A stretch of DNA of 64,000 nt from positions 6,239,001 to 6,303,000 of the forward strand of contig NZ_CP016353.1 in assembly GCF_002240355.1 (NCBI RefSeq). The letters run 5' to 3'. Shown here piece by piece: positions 17,256-24,710 of this stretch (position 1 is its first letter; each line of letters begins with the position of its first letter). This DNA is from Prauserella marina. Its GTDB lineage: Bacteria > Actinomycetota > Actinomycetes > Mycobacteriales > Pseudonocardiaceae. A program made the translations under genes and the position numbers. The notes under the pieces were generated by a model. The model ran no database searches. It was not told the origin of the DNA and saw only the letters and a program-made list of their open reading frames with translations.

Positions 17256-17274
17256 GATAATGGAAACCATTGTC
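17256..17274. promoter_or_regulatory. Zur-like palindrome at the zinc importer promoter
   Basis: GATAATGG-AAA-CCATTGTC is a 19-bp inverted repeat with one mismatched pair. AT-rich palindromes with AAT/ATT arms are characteristic of Zur boxes in actinobacteria. It is 32 bp upstream of the ZnuA-like start, a suitable place for zinc repression. Confidence 0.6.
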
Positions 17275-17384
17275 GTCTAAAGCGTACCCCCAACGAGTGC
17301 CGGATCCCACGACCGCGCGATACGCATCACGACGGAACGTGCGACGTGACGGGAGAGAGGGCGGAACTTCTGCATCCGCTTCTG

Positions 17385-17397
17385 AACCGTTACGGTT
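17385..17397. promoter_or_regulatory. Palindrome before the LacI regulator
   Basis: AACCGTTACGGTT is a perfect 13-bp palindrome about a central T, only 5 bp before the LacI-family start codon. It may be an autoregulatory operator. It lacks the central CpG usual for LacI operators, so the assignment is tentative. Confidence 0.4.
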
Positions 17398-17402
17398 TGT
17401 TC

Positions 17403-18503
17403 ATGAACCGGCCGATACGAACCAGGCGGCAGGCAACGCTCGCATCGCTGGCCGCCGAATTGGGCGTGTCCAGGACAACCGTGTCGAATGCCTACAACCG
17501 GCCGGACCAACTCTCCCCCGAACTACGCAGACGGGTGCTTGAGACGGCTCGCAGGCTCGGCTACCCCGGCCCCGACCCGGTCGCCCGCTCGCTTCGCACT
17601 CGCAAGGCAGGCGCCGTGGGCCTGCTGCTCACCGAGAACCTCTCCTACGCCTTTCGCGATCCCGCGGCCGTCGGTGTCCTCGAAGGACTCGCGCTGGCCT
17701 GCGAGGACGCCGGCGTCGGGCTGCATCTCGTCCCCGCGAGCCCCGGAAGGGAAGACCTCGCCGCCGTGCACCGTGCCGGTGTCGACGGTTTCGTCGTGTA
17801 CTCCGTTCCCGACGACGACCCTCACCTCGCCGCCGTCCTGCAACGACCGGTTCCCACCGTGATCGTCGACCAACCCCAGGTCGACGGCATCGACAGGGTC
17901 GGCCCCGACGACGACAACGCCACGACGACGCTCGCGAGCCATCTCGTCGACCTCGGTCACCGCCAGGTCGGCGTGCTGTGCATGCGGCTTGCCCGCGACC
18001 GCAACGACGGTTTCGTCTCGGTCGAGCGCCAGGAGCAGGCGCATTACCACGTGCAGCGCACGAGGCTCGCCGCACTCGCTCGCACCTTCGCCAAGGCCGG
18101 TGTCGACTGGCAGACCGTGCCGGTGGTCGAACGCTTCGAGCACACCGTCGACGACGGGGCTTCCGCCGCACGGCAACTGCTCGACACCTACCCCCGCGTG
18201 ACCGCACTCATCTGCACATCGGACATCCTCGCCCTCGGCGCGCTCGCCGAGGCGGGCCGTCGCGGGTTGCGAGTTCCCGCCGACCTGACCATCACCGGGT
18301 TCGACGGCATCTCGGAAGCGACGAGGGCCGGGCTCACCACCGTCCACCAGCCGGTTCTCGAAAAGGGAAGGGCTGCGGGCAAGCTGCTGCTCGGGGCTGG
18401 CGACAGGGTGAGCCCGAAGGTGATCACGCTGCCGACCGAGCTGCGGATCGGCACGACCTCAGCGCCCCCGAGGACCGCGGAGGAGCGCTGGTTCGGGCCA
18501 TAG
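17403..18503 (+). CDS. LacI-family transcriptional regulator
   Basis: A 366-aa LacI/GalR regulator. The N-terminal helix-turn-helix is TLASLAAELGVSRTTVSNAY, followed by the hinge (LRRRVLETARRLGYPGPDPVARSLRT) and a periplasmic-binding-like effector domain. Two sections of the effector domain, VGPDDDNATTTLASHLVDLG and ALICTSDILALGALAEAGRR, are family hallmarks. ATG 17403 is chosen because the domain begins immediately after it, although the frame is open upstream. The gene is not next to sugar genes: it sits between the zinc importer (divergent) and the carbonic anhydrase. Effector and targets are unknown. Confidence 0.88.
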   Translation: MNRPIRTRRQATLASLAAELGVSRTTVSNAYNRPDQLSPELRRRVLETARRLGYPGPDPVARSLRTRKAGAVGLLLTENLSYAFRDPAAVGVLEGLALACEDAGVGLHLVPASPGREDLAAVHRAGVDGFVVYSVPDDDPHLAAVLQRPVPTVIVDQPQVDGIDRVGPDDDNATTTLASHLVDLGHRQVGVLCMRLARDRNDGFVSVERQEQAHYHVQRTRLAALARTFAKAGVDWQTVPVVERFEHTVDDGASAARQLLDTYPRVTALICTSDILALGALAEAGRRGLRVPADLTITGFDGISEATRAGLTTVHQPVLEKGRAAGKLLLGAGDRVSPKVITLPTELRIGTTSAPPRTAEERWFGP

Positions 18504-18584
18504 CGTCAACAAACTCGACCTGGTCGGGGTGACGTTTCTCCGAACATCTTGTGCGGTGCGTAGCCACCTCGCTCCAATGGACGC

Positions 18585-19082
18585 ATGACATCCATCGACG
18601 TATTGCTCAAACGCAATACCGAACTCAGCAACGCGGTACGAGGCGACCGGTCATCGCCCCGCCCCTCGCTCAACGTGGCGATCCTGACGTGCATGGACGC
18701 CCGGATCCGCGTCTTCGAGATTTTCGGCCTGCTCCAGGGTGAGGCGCACGTGCTGAGGAACGCGGGCGGCGTCGTCACCGACGACATGGTCCGCTCGCTC
18801 GCGCTGAGCCAGCGGAAGCTCGGCACCCGCGAGGTGCTAGTCGTGCAGCACACCAACTGCGGTCTGAGCATGGTGACCGAGGACAGCTTCAAGGACGAAC
18901 TCGAAGAAGCGGGCGGCCTGCGGCCGACCTGGGCCGTCGAGGCGTTCCGCGACGTGAGCGCGTCCGTCGCGCAGTCGGTGAGGAGGGTCCGGCGCAGCGC
19001 GTACCTCCCGCACACCGACCTCGTCCGCGGGTTCGTGTACGACGTGCACACGGGCACGCTCACCGAGGTCCCCGCCGAATAG
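18585..19082 (+). CDS. Beta-carbonic anhydrase
   Basis: A 165-aa beta-class carbonic anhydrase, hydrating CO2 to bicarbonate with one zinc per active site. Ligands Cys36, His89 and Cys92 and the Asp38-Arg40 dyad (CMDAR and HTNCG) are in place. The length and the segments RNAGGVVTDD and SLALSQRKLGTRE closely resemble the M. tuberculosis Rv1284 enzyme as I remember it, rather than the longer Rv3588c type usually found next to mutY. It starts at ATG 18585 and ends 7 bp before mutY. Confidence 0.9.
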   Translation: MTSIDVLLKRNTELSNAVRGDRSSPRPSLNVAILTCMDARIRVFEIFGLLQGEAHVLRNAGGVVTDDMVRSLALSQRKLGTREVLVVQHTNCGLSMVTEDSFKDELEEAGGLRPTWAVEAFRDVSASVAQSVRRVRRSAYLPHTDLVRGFVYDVHTGTLTEVPAE

Positions 19083-19089
19083 GACATCC

Positions 19090-19986
19090 TTGGCGGCTAC
19101 TCTCGCCGGCGTGCCCATCGAAGCCGACATCCTGATCGATTGGTTCGACGAGCACGGCAGGGACCTGCCGTGGCGGCACCCCGAGTGCACCCCGTGGGGC
19201 GTGCTGGTCAGCGAGATCATGCTGCAACAAACACCGGTCGCGAGGGTACAGCCGGTCTGGCTGGAATGGCTGGACCGCTGGCCCCGCCCTTCCTCGCTCG
19301 CCTCGGCGAGTCAGGGCGAGGTTCTGCGAGCGTGGGGAAAGCTCGGTTACCCGAGGCGCGCGCTTCGCCTGCACGCGGCGGCCTCGGCTATCGCGACCGA
19401 GCACGGCGACCGGGTTCCTGACGACGTCGACACCTTGCTCGCCCTGCCTGGAATCGGCGCCTACACGGCAAGAGCCGTGGCCGCGTTCGCCTACGGCAAA
19501 CGGGCTCCCGTCGTCGACACCAACGTCAGGAGGGTCGTCGCGAGGGCCGTCCACGGTGCGGGCGACGCGGGCCCCGCTTCGAACACCCGCGACATGGCCG
19601 ACGTCGAGGCACTGCTCCCCAGCTCCGACACCCCCGCCGCCCGGTTCTCCGCCGCCATCATGGAACTCGGCGCCCTGGTGTGCACGGCCCGCTCCCCTCG
19701 CTGCGCCGACTGTCCGCTGACCGGGTTGTGCGCGTGGCAGCGAGCGGGTAAACCGGCCTATTCGGGACCGGCCAAACCGGTGCAGAAGTTCGCGGGAACC
19801 GACCGCCAGGTGAGAGGACTGCTGCTCGACGTACTCCGGAATACGAGCGGACCGGTCGCGAAAACCGCACTCGACGCCGTCTGGTCCAAATCGGGACAAC
19901 GGGACCGATGCCTGCATTCCCTGTTGGAAGACGGCCTCGTCGAACAGACAACCGACGGCCATTTCGCCCTTCCCGGGGAACATTGA
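19090..19986 (+). CDS. mutY: A/G-specific adenine glycosylase MutY
   Basis: Base-excision repair enzyme removing adenine opposite 8-oxoguanine. At 298 aa it has the HhH-GPD domain with catalytic Glu42 (SEIMLQQT), the helix-hairpin-helix LPGIGAYTARAVAAF and Asp143 (VVDTN), and the 4Fe-4S ligands C198-x6-C205-x2-C208-x5-C214. The C-terminal recognition domain is short, as in mycobacterial MutY. The start is either TTG 19090 with AGGA upstream or GTG 19111. Its position after a carbonic anhydrase matches the mycobacterial gene order. Confidence 0.93.
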   Translation: MAATLAGVPIEADILIDWFDEHGRDLPWRHPECTPWGVLVSEIMLQQTPVARVQPVWLEWLDRWPRPSSLASASQGEVLRAWGKLGYPRRALRLHAAASAIATEHGDRVPDDVDTLLALPGIGAYTARAVAAFAYGKRAPVVDTNVRRVVARAVHGAGDAGPASNTRDMADVEALLPSSDTPAARFSAAIMELGALVCTARSPRCADCPLTGLCAWQRAGKPAYSGPAKPVQKFAGTDRQVRGLLLDVLRNTSGPVAKTALDAVWSKSGQRDRCLHSLLEDGLVEQTTDGHFALPGEH

Positions 19987-20044
19987 CACAAAGCACGCGA
20001 ATTTTGTTAGCGTTTCTCCCCTCCGTACAGCGAGGGAGATCACC

Positions 20045-21010
20045 ATGGCCCCGAAGCCAGGATTCGACCGGCGCGCGTTGTTCAAGGGAGGGCTCGCGGT
20101 CACCGCGATCGGATCGCTCGGCGCACTGCATGCCACCCCGGCGAGCGCGGACGGCCGCAAGGTCGCCGCACCGGTCATCCACGGCACCGAAGTCTGGGGA
20201 GCGCGGCAACCCGACCAGCCCATCGACATCCTCGATCGAACACCGACCTACATCGTCGTCCACCACACCGTAGAACCGGGAAACACCGACGATTTCTCGC
20301 GCGAACGCGCTTTCAAGATCTCGCGCGACATTCAGACTTTCCACATGGACACGCGGGGCTGGGGTGACAGCGGCCAGCAGTTCACCAACAGCAGGGGCGG
20401 GTTCATCACCGAGGGAAGGCACCACAGTCTCGACGCCCTTCGCAGCGGGGTGCAACACGTTCTCGGCGCCAACGTCGCGGACCACAACAGCGAGGTCGTC
20501 GGCATCGAAAACGAGGGGCTCTACACCGAGGTCGACGTGCCGAAGGCGCTGTGGGACTCGCTCGTCTCGCTCGTCGCCTACATGGCCGATCAGTACGGCA
20601 TCACGCCCGAGTTCATCAAGGGCCACCGGGATTTCAACTCGACGGAGTGCCCAGGCGGCGTGCTCTACGGCAGGCTTCCCGAGCTGCGGGTCGCCGTGGG
20701 GGCCGAGCTCGGGGTGAAAGTGGATCAGCCGACCGAGTGGCCGCTGCTCAAACCCGGAGACAGCGGCGAGAAGGTCAGGATCGCGCAGGAGCTGCTGCGA
20801 TCCAGGGGAGCGAACGTCATGGTGGACGGGGTCTTCGGCGAACCGACGGCCGAGGCTGTGCGGTCGCTCGCCGAGGCGAACGGCGTTGGTGTTCCGAGTT
20901 GTTCGGCGGCGACACTGTCCGACGAGCGGGCCTTCCTCGGCTCCGACATCTGGCCGCTGCTCTCCTCGGACACCGACCGGCAGGCGCTCAAGGAGCGGTT
21001 AGCGGGCTAG
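20045..21010 (+). CDS. Exported N-acetylmuramoyl-L-alanine amidase with peptidoglycan-binding domain
   Basis: A 321-aa amidase_2/PGRP-fold enzyme. The N-terminus carries a Tat-type signal (FDRRALFKGG followed by a hydrophobic run and ATPASA cleavage site). Zinc-ligand and catalytic positions are seen in YIVVHHTV, the central NSEVVGIENEG, and KGHRDFNSTECPG. Residues from about 240 form a peptidoglycan-binding module (LKPGDSGEKVRIAQELLRS ... VDGVFGEPTAEAV). It cleaves stem peptides from MurNAc. The neighbourhood corresponds to the Rv3594 position in M. tuberculosis. Its 3' end overlaps the convergent hydrolase gene by 12 bp. RBS GAGGGAG precedes the ATG. Confidence 0.87.
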   Translation: MAPKPGFDRRALFKGGLAVTAIGSLGALHATPASADGRKVAAPVIHGTEVWGARQPDQPIDILDRTPTYIVVHHTVEPGNTDDFSRERAFKISRDIQTFHMDTRGWGDSGQQFTNSRGGFITEGRHHSLDALRSGVQHVLGANVADHNSEVVGIENEGLYTEVDVPKALWDSLVSLVAYMADQYGITPEFIKGHRDFNSTECPGGVLYGRLPELRVAVGAELGVKVDQPTEWPLLKPGDSGEKVRIAQELLRSRGANVMVDGVFGEPTAEAVRSLAEANGVGVPSCSAATLSDERAFLGSDIWPLLSSDTDRQALKERLAG

Positions 21011-21766
21011 AACCTCGGAGAGGAACGCCTCGACCGCGCCTCGGTATTCGAGTGGAGCGTCGTCATGCACGACGTGTCCAGCACCCGCGACGACGAGGTG
21101 CTTTCCCCCTCCTGGCACCCTGCGCGCCAGTTCGGCCTGCTGACCTTCCGGCATGAACGTGTGCTCCGCTTCGACGACGAGCACCGGGCACTCCACCTTG
21201 TCCACATAGGACCAGTAGTCCCTTCGGCCCCACTCCCGCGCGATCAGGTAGAGGTCGTCGAGATTCGCGATCAGGTGGTAACCGTCCTGCTTTTCTTCGA
21301 CACATTCGGTGAAATAGTCGCCGGTGCTTCCGAAGAACTCTCGTACGTGCGCGAGCGATCGGAACGGGACGGGCCACGACTCGAAGTAACCCCGCCACGC
21401 GTCGACGGTCCTTCCCCGCTGATCCGGAGCCATGTCCTCGACGACGACAGCGGTCACCAATTCGGGCCTTGTTGCCGCGAGCACGAGCGCGTGCAGTCCT
21501 CCCATCGAGTGACCGATCACGATCGCCGGTCCCGCGCCGATGTCCGTGATCAGTTGGGCGACGTCCTCGGCGAATTCCTCGGTCCGCCAACCGCCACGAC
21601 GCGGCGACCTGCCGTGTCCCCTCGCGTCGAAACCGACAACCCTGCCGTATTCGGTGAGCCAGCGCGCGGTCTGCCACCAGGTGGTGGCTCTGCCCATCAG
21701 CCCGTGGAGGAGCACGATCGGCCGACCTTCTCCGCCGAACTCGATGACACCTTCACACTCTGGCAT
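20999..21766 (-). CDS. Alpha/beta-fold hydrolase
   Basis: A 255-aa alpha/beta hydrolase. Oxyanion-hole motif LLHGLMG, nucleophile elbow GHSMGG, an acid in VVEAEHTF, and the catalytic His in GAGHVVH are all present. The family has esterases, epoxide hydrolases and lyases, so the reaction is not assignable. It corresponds by position to Rv3591c. It is divergent from the M1 peptidase gene with only 13 bp between the start codons, leaving almost no promoter room, so one promoter must lie inside the other gene. Confidence 0.83.
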   Translation of the reverse strand: MPECEGVIEFGGEGRPIVLLHGLMGRATTWWQTARWLTEYGRVVGFDARGHGRSPRRGGWRTEEFAEDVAQLITDIGAGPAIVIGHSMGGLHALVLAATRPELVTAVVVEDMAPDQRGRTVDAWRGYFESWPVPFRSLAHVREFFGSTGDYFTECVEEKQDGYHLIANLDDLYLIAREWGRRDYWSYVDKVECPVLVVEAEHTFMPEGQQAELARRVPGGGKHLVVAGAGHVVHDDAPLEYRGAVEAFLSEVLAR

Positions 21767-21779
21767 CTAGGCTCCGTTC

Positions 21780-23225
21780 ATGTTCTCCCGCCGCGTGCGG
21801 ACCGTCCTGCTCGGCGGCCTCATCTGCACCTGCACCCTAACCGCATGCTCATCGCCTGAACCGCCGCGCGAGGACGCTGCGCCCGCGCCGTCGCAACCGG
21901 GCGAAGGCGCCGACGGCATCGGGGATCCCTATTACCCCGCCGACGGCAATGGCGGCTACGACGCGCTCGACTACGCGGTGACCATCGATTACAACCCAGG
22001 CAACGGGATCCTCGACGGGGACACCACGGTGACAGCCAAGGCGACGGAAGACCTCGAACGGTTCAACCTCGACCTGCGTGGATTCACCGTCGCTTCCGTC
22101 GAAGTCGACGGCGAGGAAGCGGAGTTCGCGAGGGAAGGTGATGCCGAACTGGTGATCACCCCGGACCAACCGCTCGCGGGCGGTGACGAGTTCACGACGA
22201 GGGTGCGCTACACGGGCGAACCGGTCGCGGCGGCCGAAGGCCAGCTCGGTGGCAACGGCTGGCACCGCACCGCCTCCGGCGGGGCATTCGTGATCGGCGA
22301 ACCACAGTCGGCCTCGTACTGGTATCCGGTCAACGAACACCCGAGTGACAAGGCGGCCTTCCACCTCACGGCGACCGTCCCCGAGGAATGGACCGCGGTT
22401 TCCATCGGCCGCAAGGAAAGCGAATCGACCAAAGCGGGGAAGACGACGACGACCTGGGCCGAACCCGACCCGATCGCCAGCTACCTCACGGTGCTCGCGA
22501 TCGACAGGTTCACCGTCGACGAAAGCAGACTCGCCGACGGCACGCCGGTGCTCGACGCCTACGCTCCCGGCGCGGAGGGCATCAAGGAGGACGCGGCCCG
22601 CGTCGGTGAGATCATCGACTTCCTGTCCGGCAAGTTCGGCGAGTATCCGGCCAACGCGGCAGGCGGCATCTATCTCGGTGAGCACGTCGGTTATTCGCTG
22701 GAGACGCAGGGCAGGCCGATCTACACTCGCTCAGCCGATCTGGAGACGATCGTCCACGAGCTGGCCCACCAGTGGTACGGCAACTCGGTATCCGTCGAGT
22801 CGTGGGCAGACATCTGTCTCAACGAATGCCTCGCCAGTTATTCGCAATGGCTGTGGGCGGAAGGCAAGGAGGGCGCCGACCTCGACGCCCGGTACCGCGC
22901 GACCGTCGAGCAACTTCGCGCCGACAGTGGGTTCTGGGGACAGCAGCTCTACGACATGGGGTCCGGTAAGGAATTCGAAGGCGTCTACGACAAGGGCATC
23001 CTGGCAATGCACGCGCTGCGCAGGGCGATCGGCGAGGAGGCGTTCGACAAGGTGCTCACCGGCTGGCCGGAAGAGCACCGCAACAGCAACGCGAGCTGGC
23101 TGGACTTCGAAGCCTACGTATCCGAGGTCGCAGGCACGGATCTCACCGCGTTCTTCCAAGCGTGGTTCCACGGCACCGAGCTGCCGGGTGACGAGCACCT
23201 CTATCCGGGTTCGCTCAGCCGCTGA
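21780..23225 (+). CDS. M1-family zinc aminopeptidase-like lipoprotein
   Basis: A 481-aa surface lipoprotein with signal peptide and lipobox LTAC (Cys23). The N-terminal beta domain of M1 peptidases precedes the catalytic domain with the zinc motif HELAH at residues 326-330 and the third ligand Glu349 (NECLAS), that is HExxH-x18-E. The usual GAMEN exopeptidase motif is replaced by EHVGYSLETQG. The long C-terminal domains of PepN are absent. It probably trims extracellular peptides. It is followed 16 bp later by mhuD. Confidence 0.87.
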   Translation: MFSRRVRTVLLGGLICTCTLTACSSPEPPREDAAPAPSQPGEGADGIGDPYYPADGNGGYDALDYAVTIDYNPGNGILDGDTTVTAKATEDLERFNLDLRGFTVASVEVDGEEAEFAREGDAELVITPDQPLAGGDEFTTRVRYTGEPVAAAEGQLGGNGWHRTASGGAFVIGEPQSASYWYPVNEHPSDKAAFHLTATVPEEWTAVSIGRKESESTKAGKTTTTWAEPDPIASYLTVLAIDRFTVDESRLADGTPVLDAYAPGAEGIKEDAARVGEIIDFLSGKFGEYPANAAGGIYLGEHVGYSLETQGRPIYTRSADLETIVHELAHQWYGNSVSVESWADICLNECLASYSQWLWAEGKEGADLDARYRATVEQLRADSGFWGQQLYDMGSGKEFEGVYDKGILAMHALRRAIGEEAFDKVLTGWPEEHRNSNASWLDFEAYVSEVAGTDLTAFFQAWFHGTELPGDEHLYPGSLSR

Positions 23226-23241
23226 CGCCTACGCTTGTGGC

Positions 23242-23550
23242 ATGGCTGTCGTGAAGATCAACGCAATTGAGGTCCCCGAAGGCGCAGGTCCCGAGCTGGA
23301 GAAGCGCTTCGCGGCGAGGCTGCACGCCGTGGACTCGCAGCCGGGTTTCCTCGGCTTCGAGCTGCTGCGTCCCGTTTCCGGGGACGACCGCTACTTCGTC
23401 TACACGAAGTGGGAGACCGAGGAACACTTCCAGGCATGGGCGAAGGGTCCCGCACGCGAGGCACACGCGGGTGAGCGGGCCAAGCCGGTGGCGAGCGGGG
23501 CGAGCCTGCTCGAATTCGAGGTGGTGCAGAGCTCGGGCCCCAAGGCCTAG
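23242..23550 (+). CDS. mhuD: Heme-degrading monooxygenase MhuD
   Basis: A 102-aa dimeric ferredoxin-fold protein of the antibiotic biosynthesis monooxygenase/IsdG family. It aligns along its length with M. tuberculosis MhuD (Rv3592): start MAVVKINAIEVP, middle PGFLGFELLRPV, end GASLLEFEVV. The functional residues Asn7, Trp66 and the heme-ligating His75 are conserved at the same numbers. MhuD degrades heme to mycobilins and iron in the cytosol. Its stop codon shares one base with the sirtuin GTG start, so the two are coupled. Confidence 0.92.
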   Translation: MAVVKINAIEVPEGAGPELEKRFAARLHAVDSQPGFLGFELLRPVSGDDRYFVYTKWETEEHFQAWAKGPAREAHAGERAKPVASGASLLEFEVVQSSGPKA

Positions 23551-24368
23551 TGAGGGAACAACTACAGCGCGCCGCCGAGCTGATCGACTCGGCGGACGCG
23601 CTGTTCGTCTGTGCGGGCGCGGGCATGGGCGTCGACTCCGGGCTTCCGGATTTTCGTGGAGCGGAAGGTTTCTGGCGGGCCTACCCTCCCTACGCGAAGC
23701 TCGGTTTGCGCTTCGACGAGCTGGCCGATCCACGGCATTTCGCGGCTGATCCCGAGCTCGCATGGGGTTTCTTCGGTCACCGGCACGCGTTGTATCGCGC
23801 GACGACGCCCCATGAGGGCTTCGGGCTGCTGCGCTCGTGGGGCGGCGGAACGCGCGGCGGAGTGCGCGTCTTTACGTCCAATGTGGATGGACAGTTTCAG
23901 TCGGCCGGCTTCGAGTCCGTCGCCGAAGTTCACGGCTCGATTCGTCATCTCCAGTGTTTTGCCAGGTGCACGACGGATATCTGGCCGTTCGACACCGGTG
24001 TCCGCGTCGACGCCGACACGATGCGTGCCGTAGGGCCGCTGCCGAGTTGCCGTCGATGTGGCGAACTCGCCCGACCCAACATCCTCATGTTCGACGACCT
24101 CGGCTGGATACCCGACAGGACGAAGGGTCAGCTCGACGAGCTTCGCGAGTGGAGAGCAAGCCACCGCGACGCCGTCGTCATCGAGATAGGTGCCGGACTC
24201 GCGGTGCCGACGGTGCGGAGGCAGGCGGAGCTGGCCAGCGCCGCGAGTGCCGCGTTGATCCGCATCAACCCGCGTGAGGCGGGAGTCAGGCACGGCAGGG
24301 GGATTTCCGTTGAGGCGGATGCGCTTCCCGCGCTGCGTGCCATCGACGCCCTGCTTACCGGGGGCTGA
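23550..24368 (+). CDS. Sir2-family (sirtuin) NAD-dependent protein deacylase
   Basis: A 272-aa sirtuin. NAD-binding GAGMGVDSGLPDFRG is at residues 23-37, TSNVDGQ replaces the usual TQNIDGLH, and the catalytic His is in VHGSIRH. The small zinc module has two Cys pairs (CFARC and CRRC), and the C-terminus IGAGLAVPTVR and RINPREA completes the Rossmann fold. The N-terminal motif variants set it apart from classical CobB and point to a divergent class. GTG start overlaps the mhuD stop (TAGTG). Deacylation of lysine is the expected activity; ADP-ribosylation cannot be excluded. Confidence 0.85.
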   Translation: MREQLQRAAELIDSADALFVCAGAGMGVDSGLPDFRGAEGFWRAYPPYAKLGLRFDELADPRHFAADPELAWGFFGHRHALYRATTPHEGFGLLRSWGGGTRGGVRVFTSNVDGQFQSAGFESVAEVHGSIRHLQCFARCTTDIWPFDTGVRVDADTMRAVGPLPSCRRCGELARPNILMFDDLGWIPDRTKGQLDELREWRASHRDAVVIEIGAGLAVPTVRRQAELASAASAALIRINPREAGVRHGRGISVEADALPALRAIDALLTGG

Positions 24369-24388
24369 CGAGTCACGGCACGGAGGTG

Positions 24389-24661
24389 TCAGCCTCGTTC
24401 GGCTGGTTGGGTCGTGTGGGTCTGGCTGCGAACCTCGTTGGCCTGAGCGCGGAACTCGGCGGCCTGGGTGCGGAACTCGCCGACCTGGCTGCGAATCTCG
24501 GCAGCCTGAGCGCGGAACTCGCCGACCTGGCTGCGAATCTCGGCAGCCTGAGCGCGGATCTCGCCGACCTGGATGCGGAACTCGACGCACTGGGCACCCC
24601 GACGCCCGCGCGCTGCCGCGCCACCCCCGCCCGGGCGACACACCGGGCGACCCGGACACAC
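24389..24661 (-). CDS. Possible small heptad-repeat coiled-coil ORF
   Basis: A 90-codon minus-strand frame starting with GTG at 24661 encodes repeated seven-residue units (EIRSQVG, EFRAQAA) that would form a helical coiled coil. The plus strand of the same DNA also has an open frame with Leu-rich heptads (LSAELAD, LAANLGS). Which strand is translated, if either, cannot be decided: both have high third-position G/C. The minus frame begins exactly at the edge of the clpC terminator hairpin, which argues against normal expression. Confidence 0.25.
   Translation of the reverse strand: MCPGRPVCRPGGGGAAARGRRGAQCVEFRIQVGEIRAQAAEIRSQVGEFRAQAAEIRSQVGEFRTQAAEFRAQANEVRSQTHTTQPAERG
24422..24596. repeat. 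21/42-bp tandem repeat tract
   Basis: About eight 21-bp units in head-to-tail order. Two alternating unit types, CCTGGCTGCGAATCTCGGCAG-like and CCTGAGCGCGGAACTCGCCGA-like, build a 42-bp higher-order period. The central copies (24484-24525 and 24526-24567) differ at a single base. The tract lies in the 342-bp gap between the sirtuin and clpC. Confidence 0.85.
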
Positions 24662-24699
24662 AAACGCACCCCCGCGCTCCAGGCGCGGGGGTGCGTTTG
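24661..24699 (-). terminator. Strong hairpin terminator of clpC
   Basis: A perfect 17-bp stem (CAAACGCACCCCCGCGC and its complement) with the loop TCCAG, 12 bp after the clpC stop. No long U-tract follows, as is common for actinobacterial terminators. Confidence 0.85.
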
Positions 24700-24710
24700 T
24701 TCTCGCCTAC

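Noticed and set aside
24422-24596. CRISPR array
   Set aside because: The repeats are contiguous without unique spacers and keep a 21-bp period, so they are tandem repeats, not a CRISPR.
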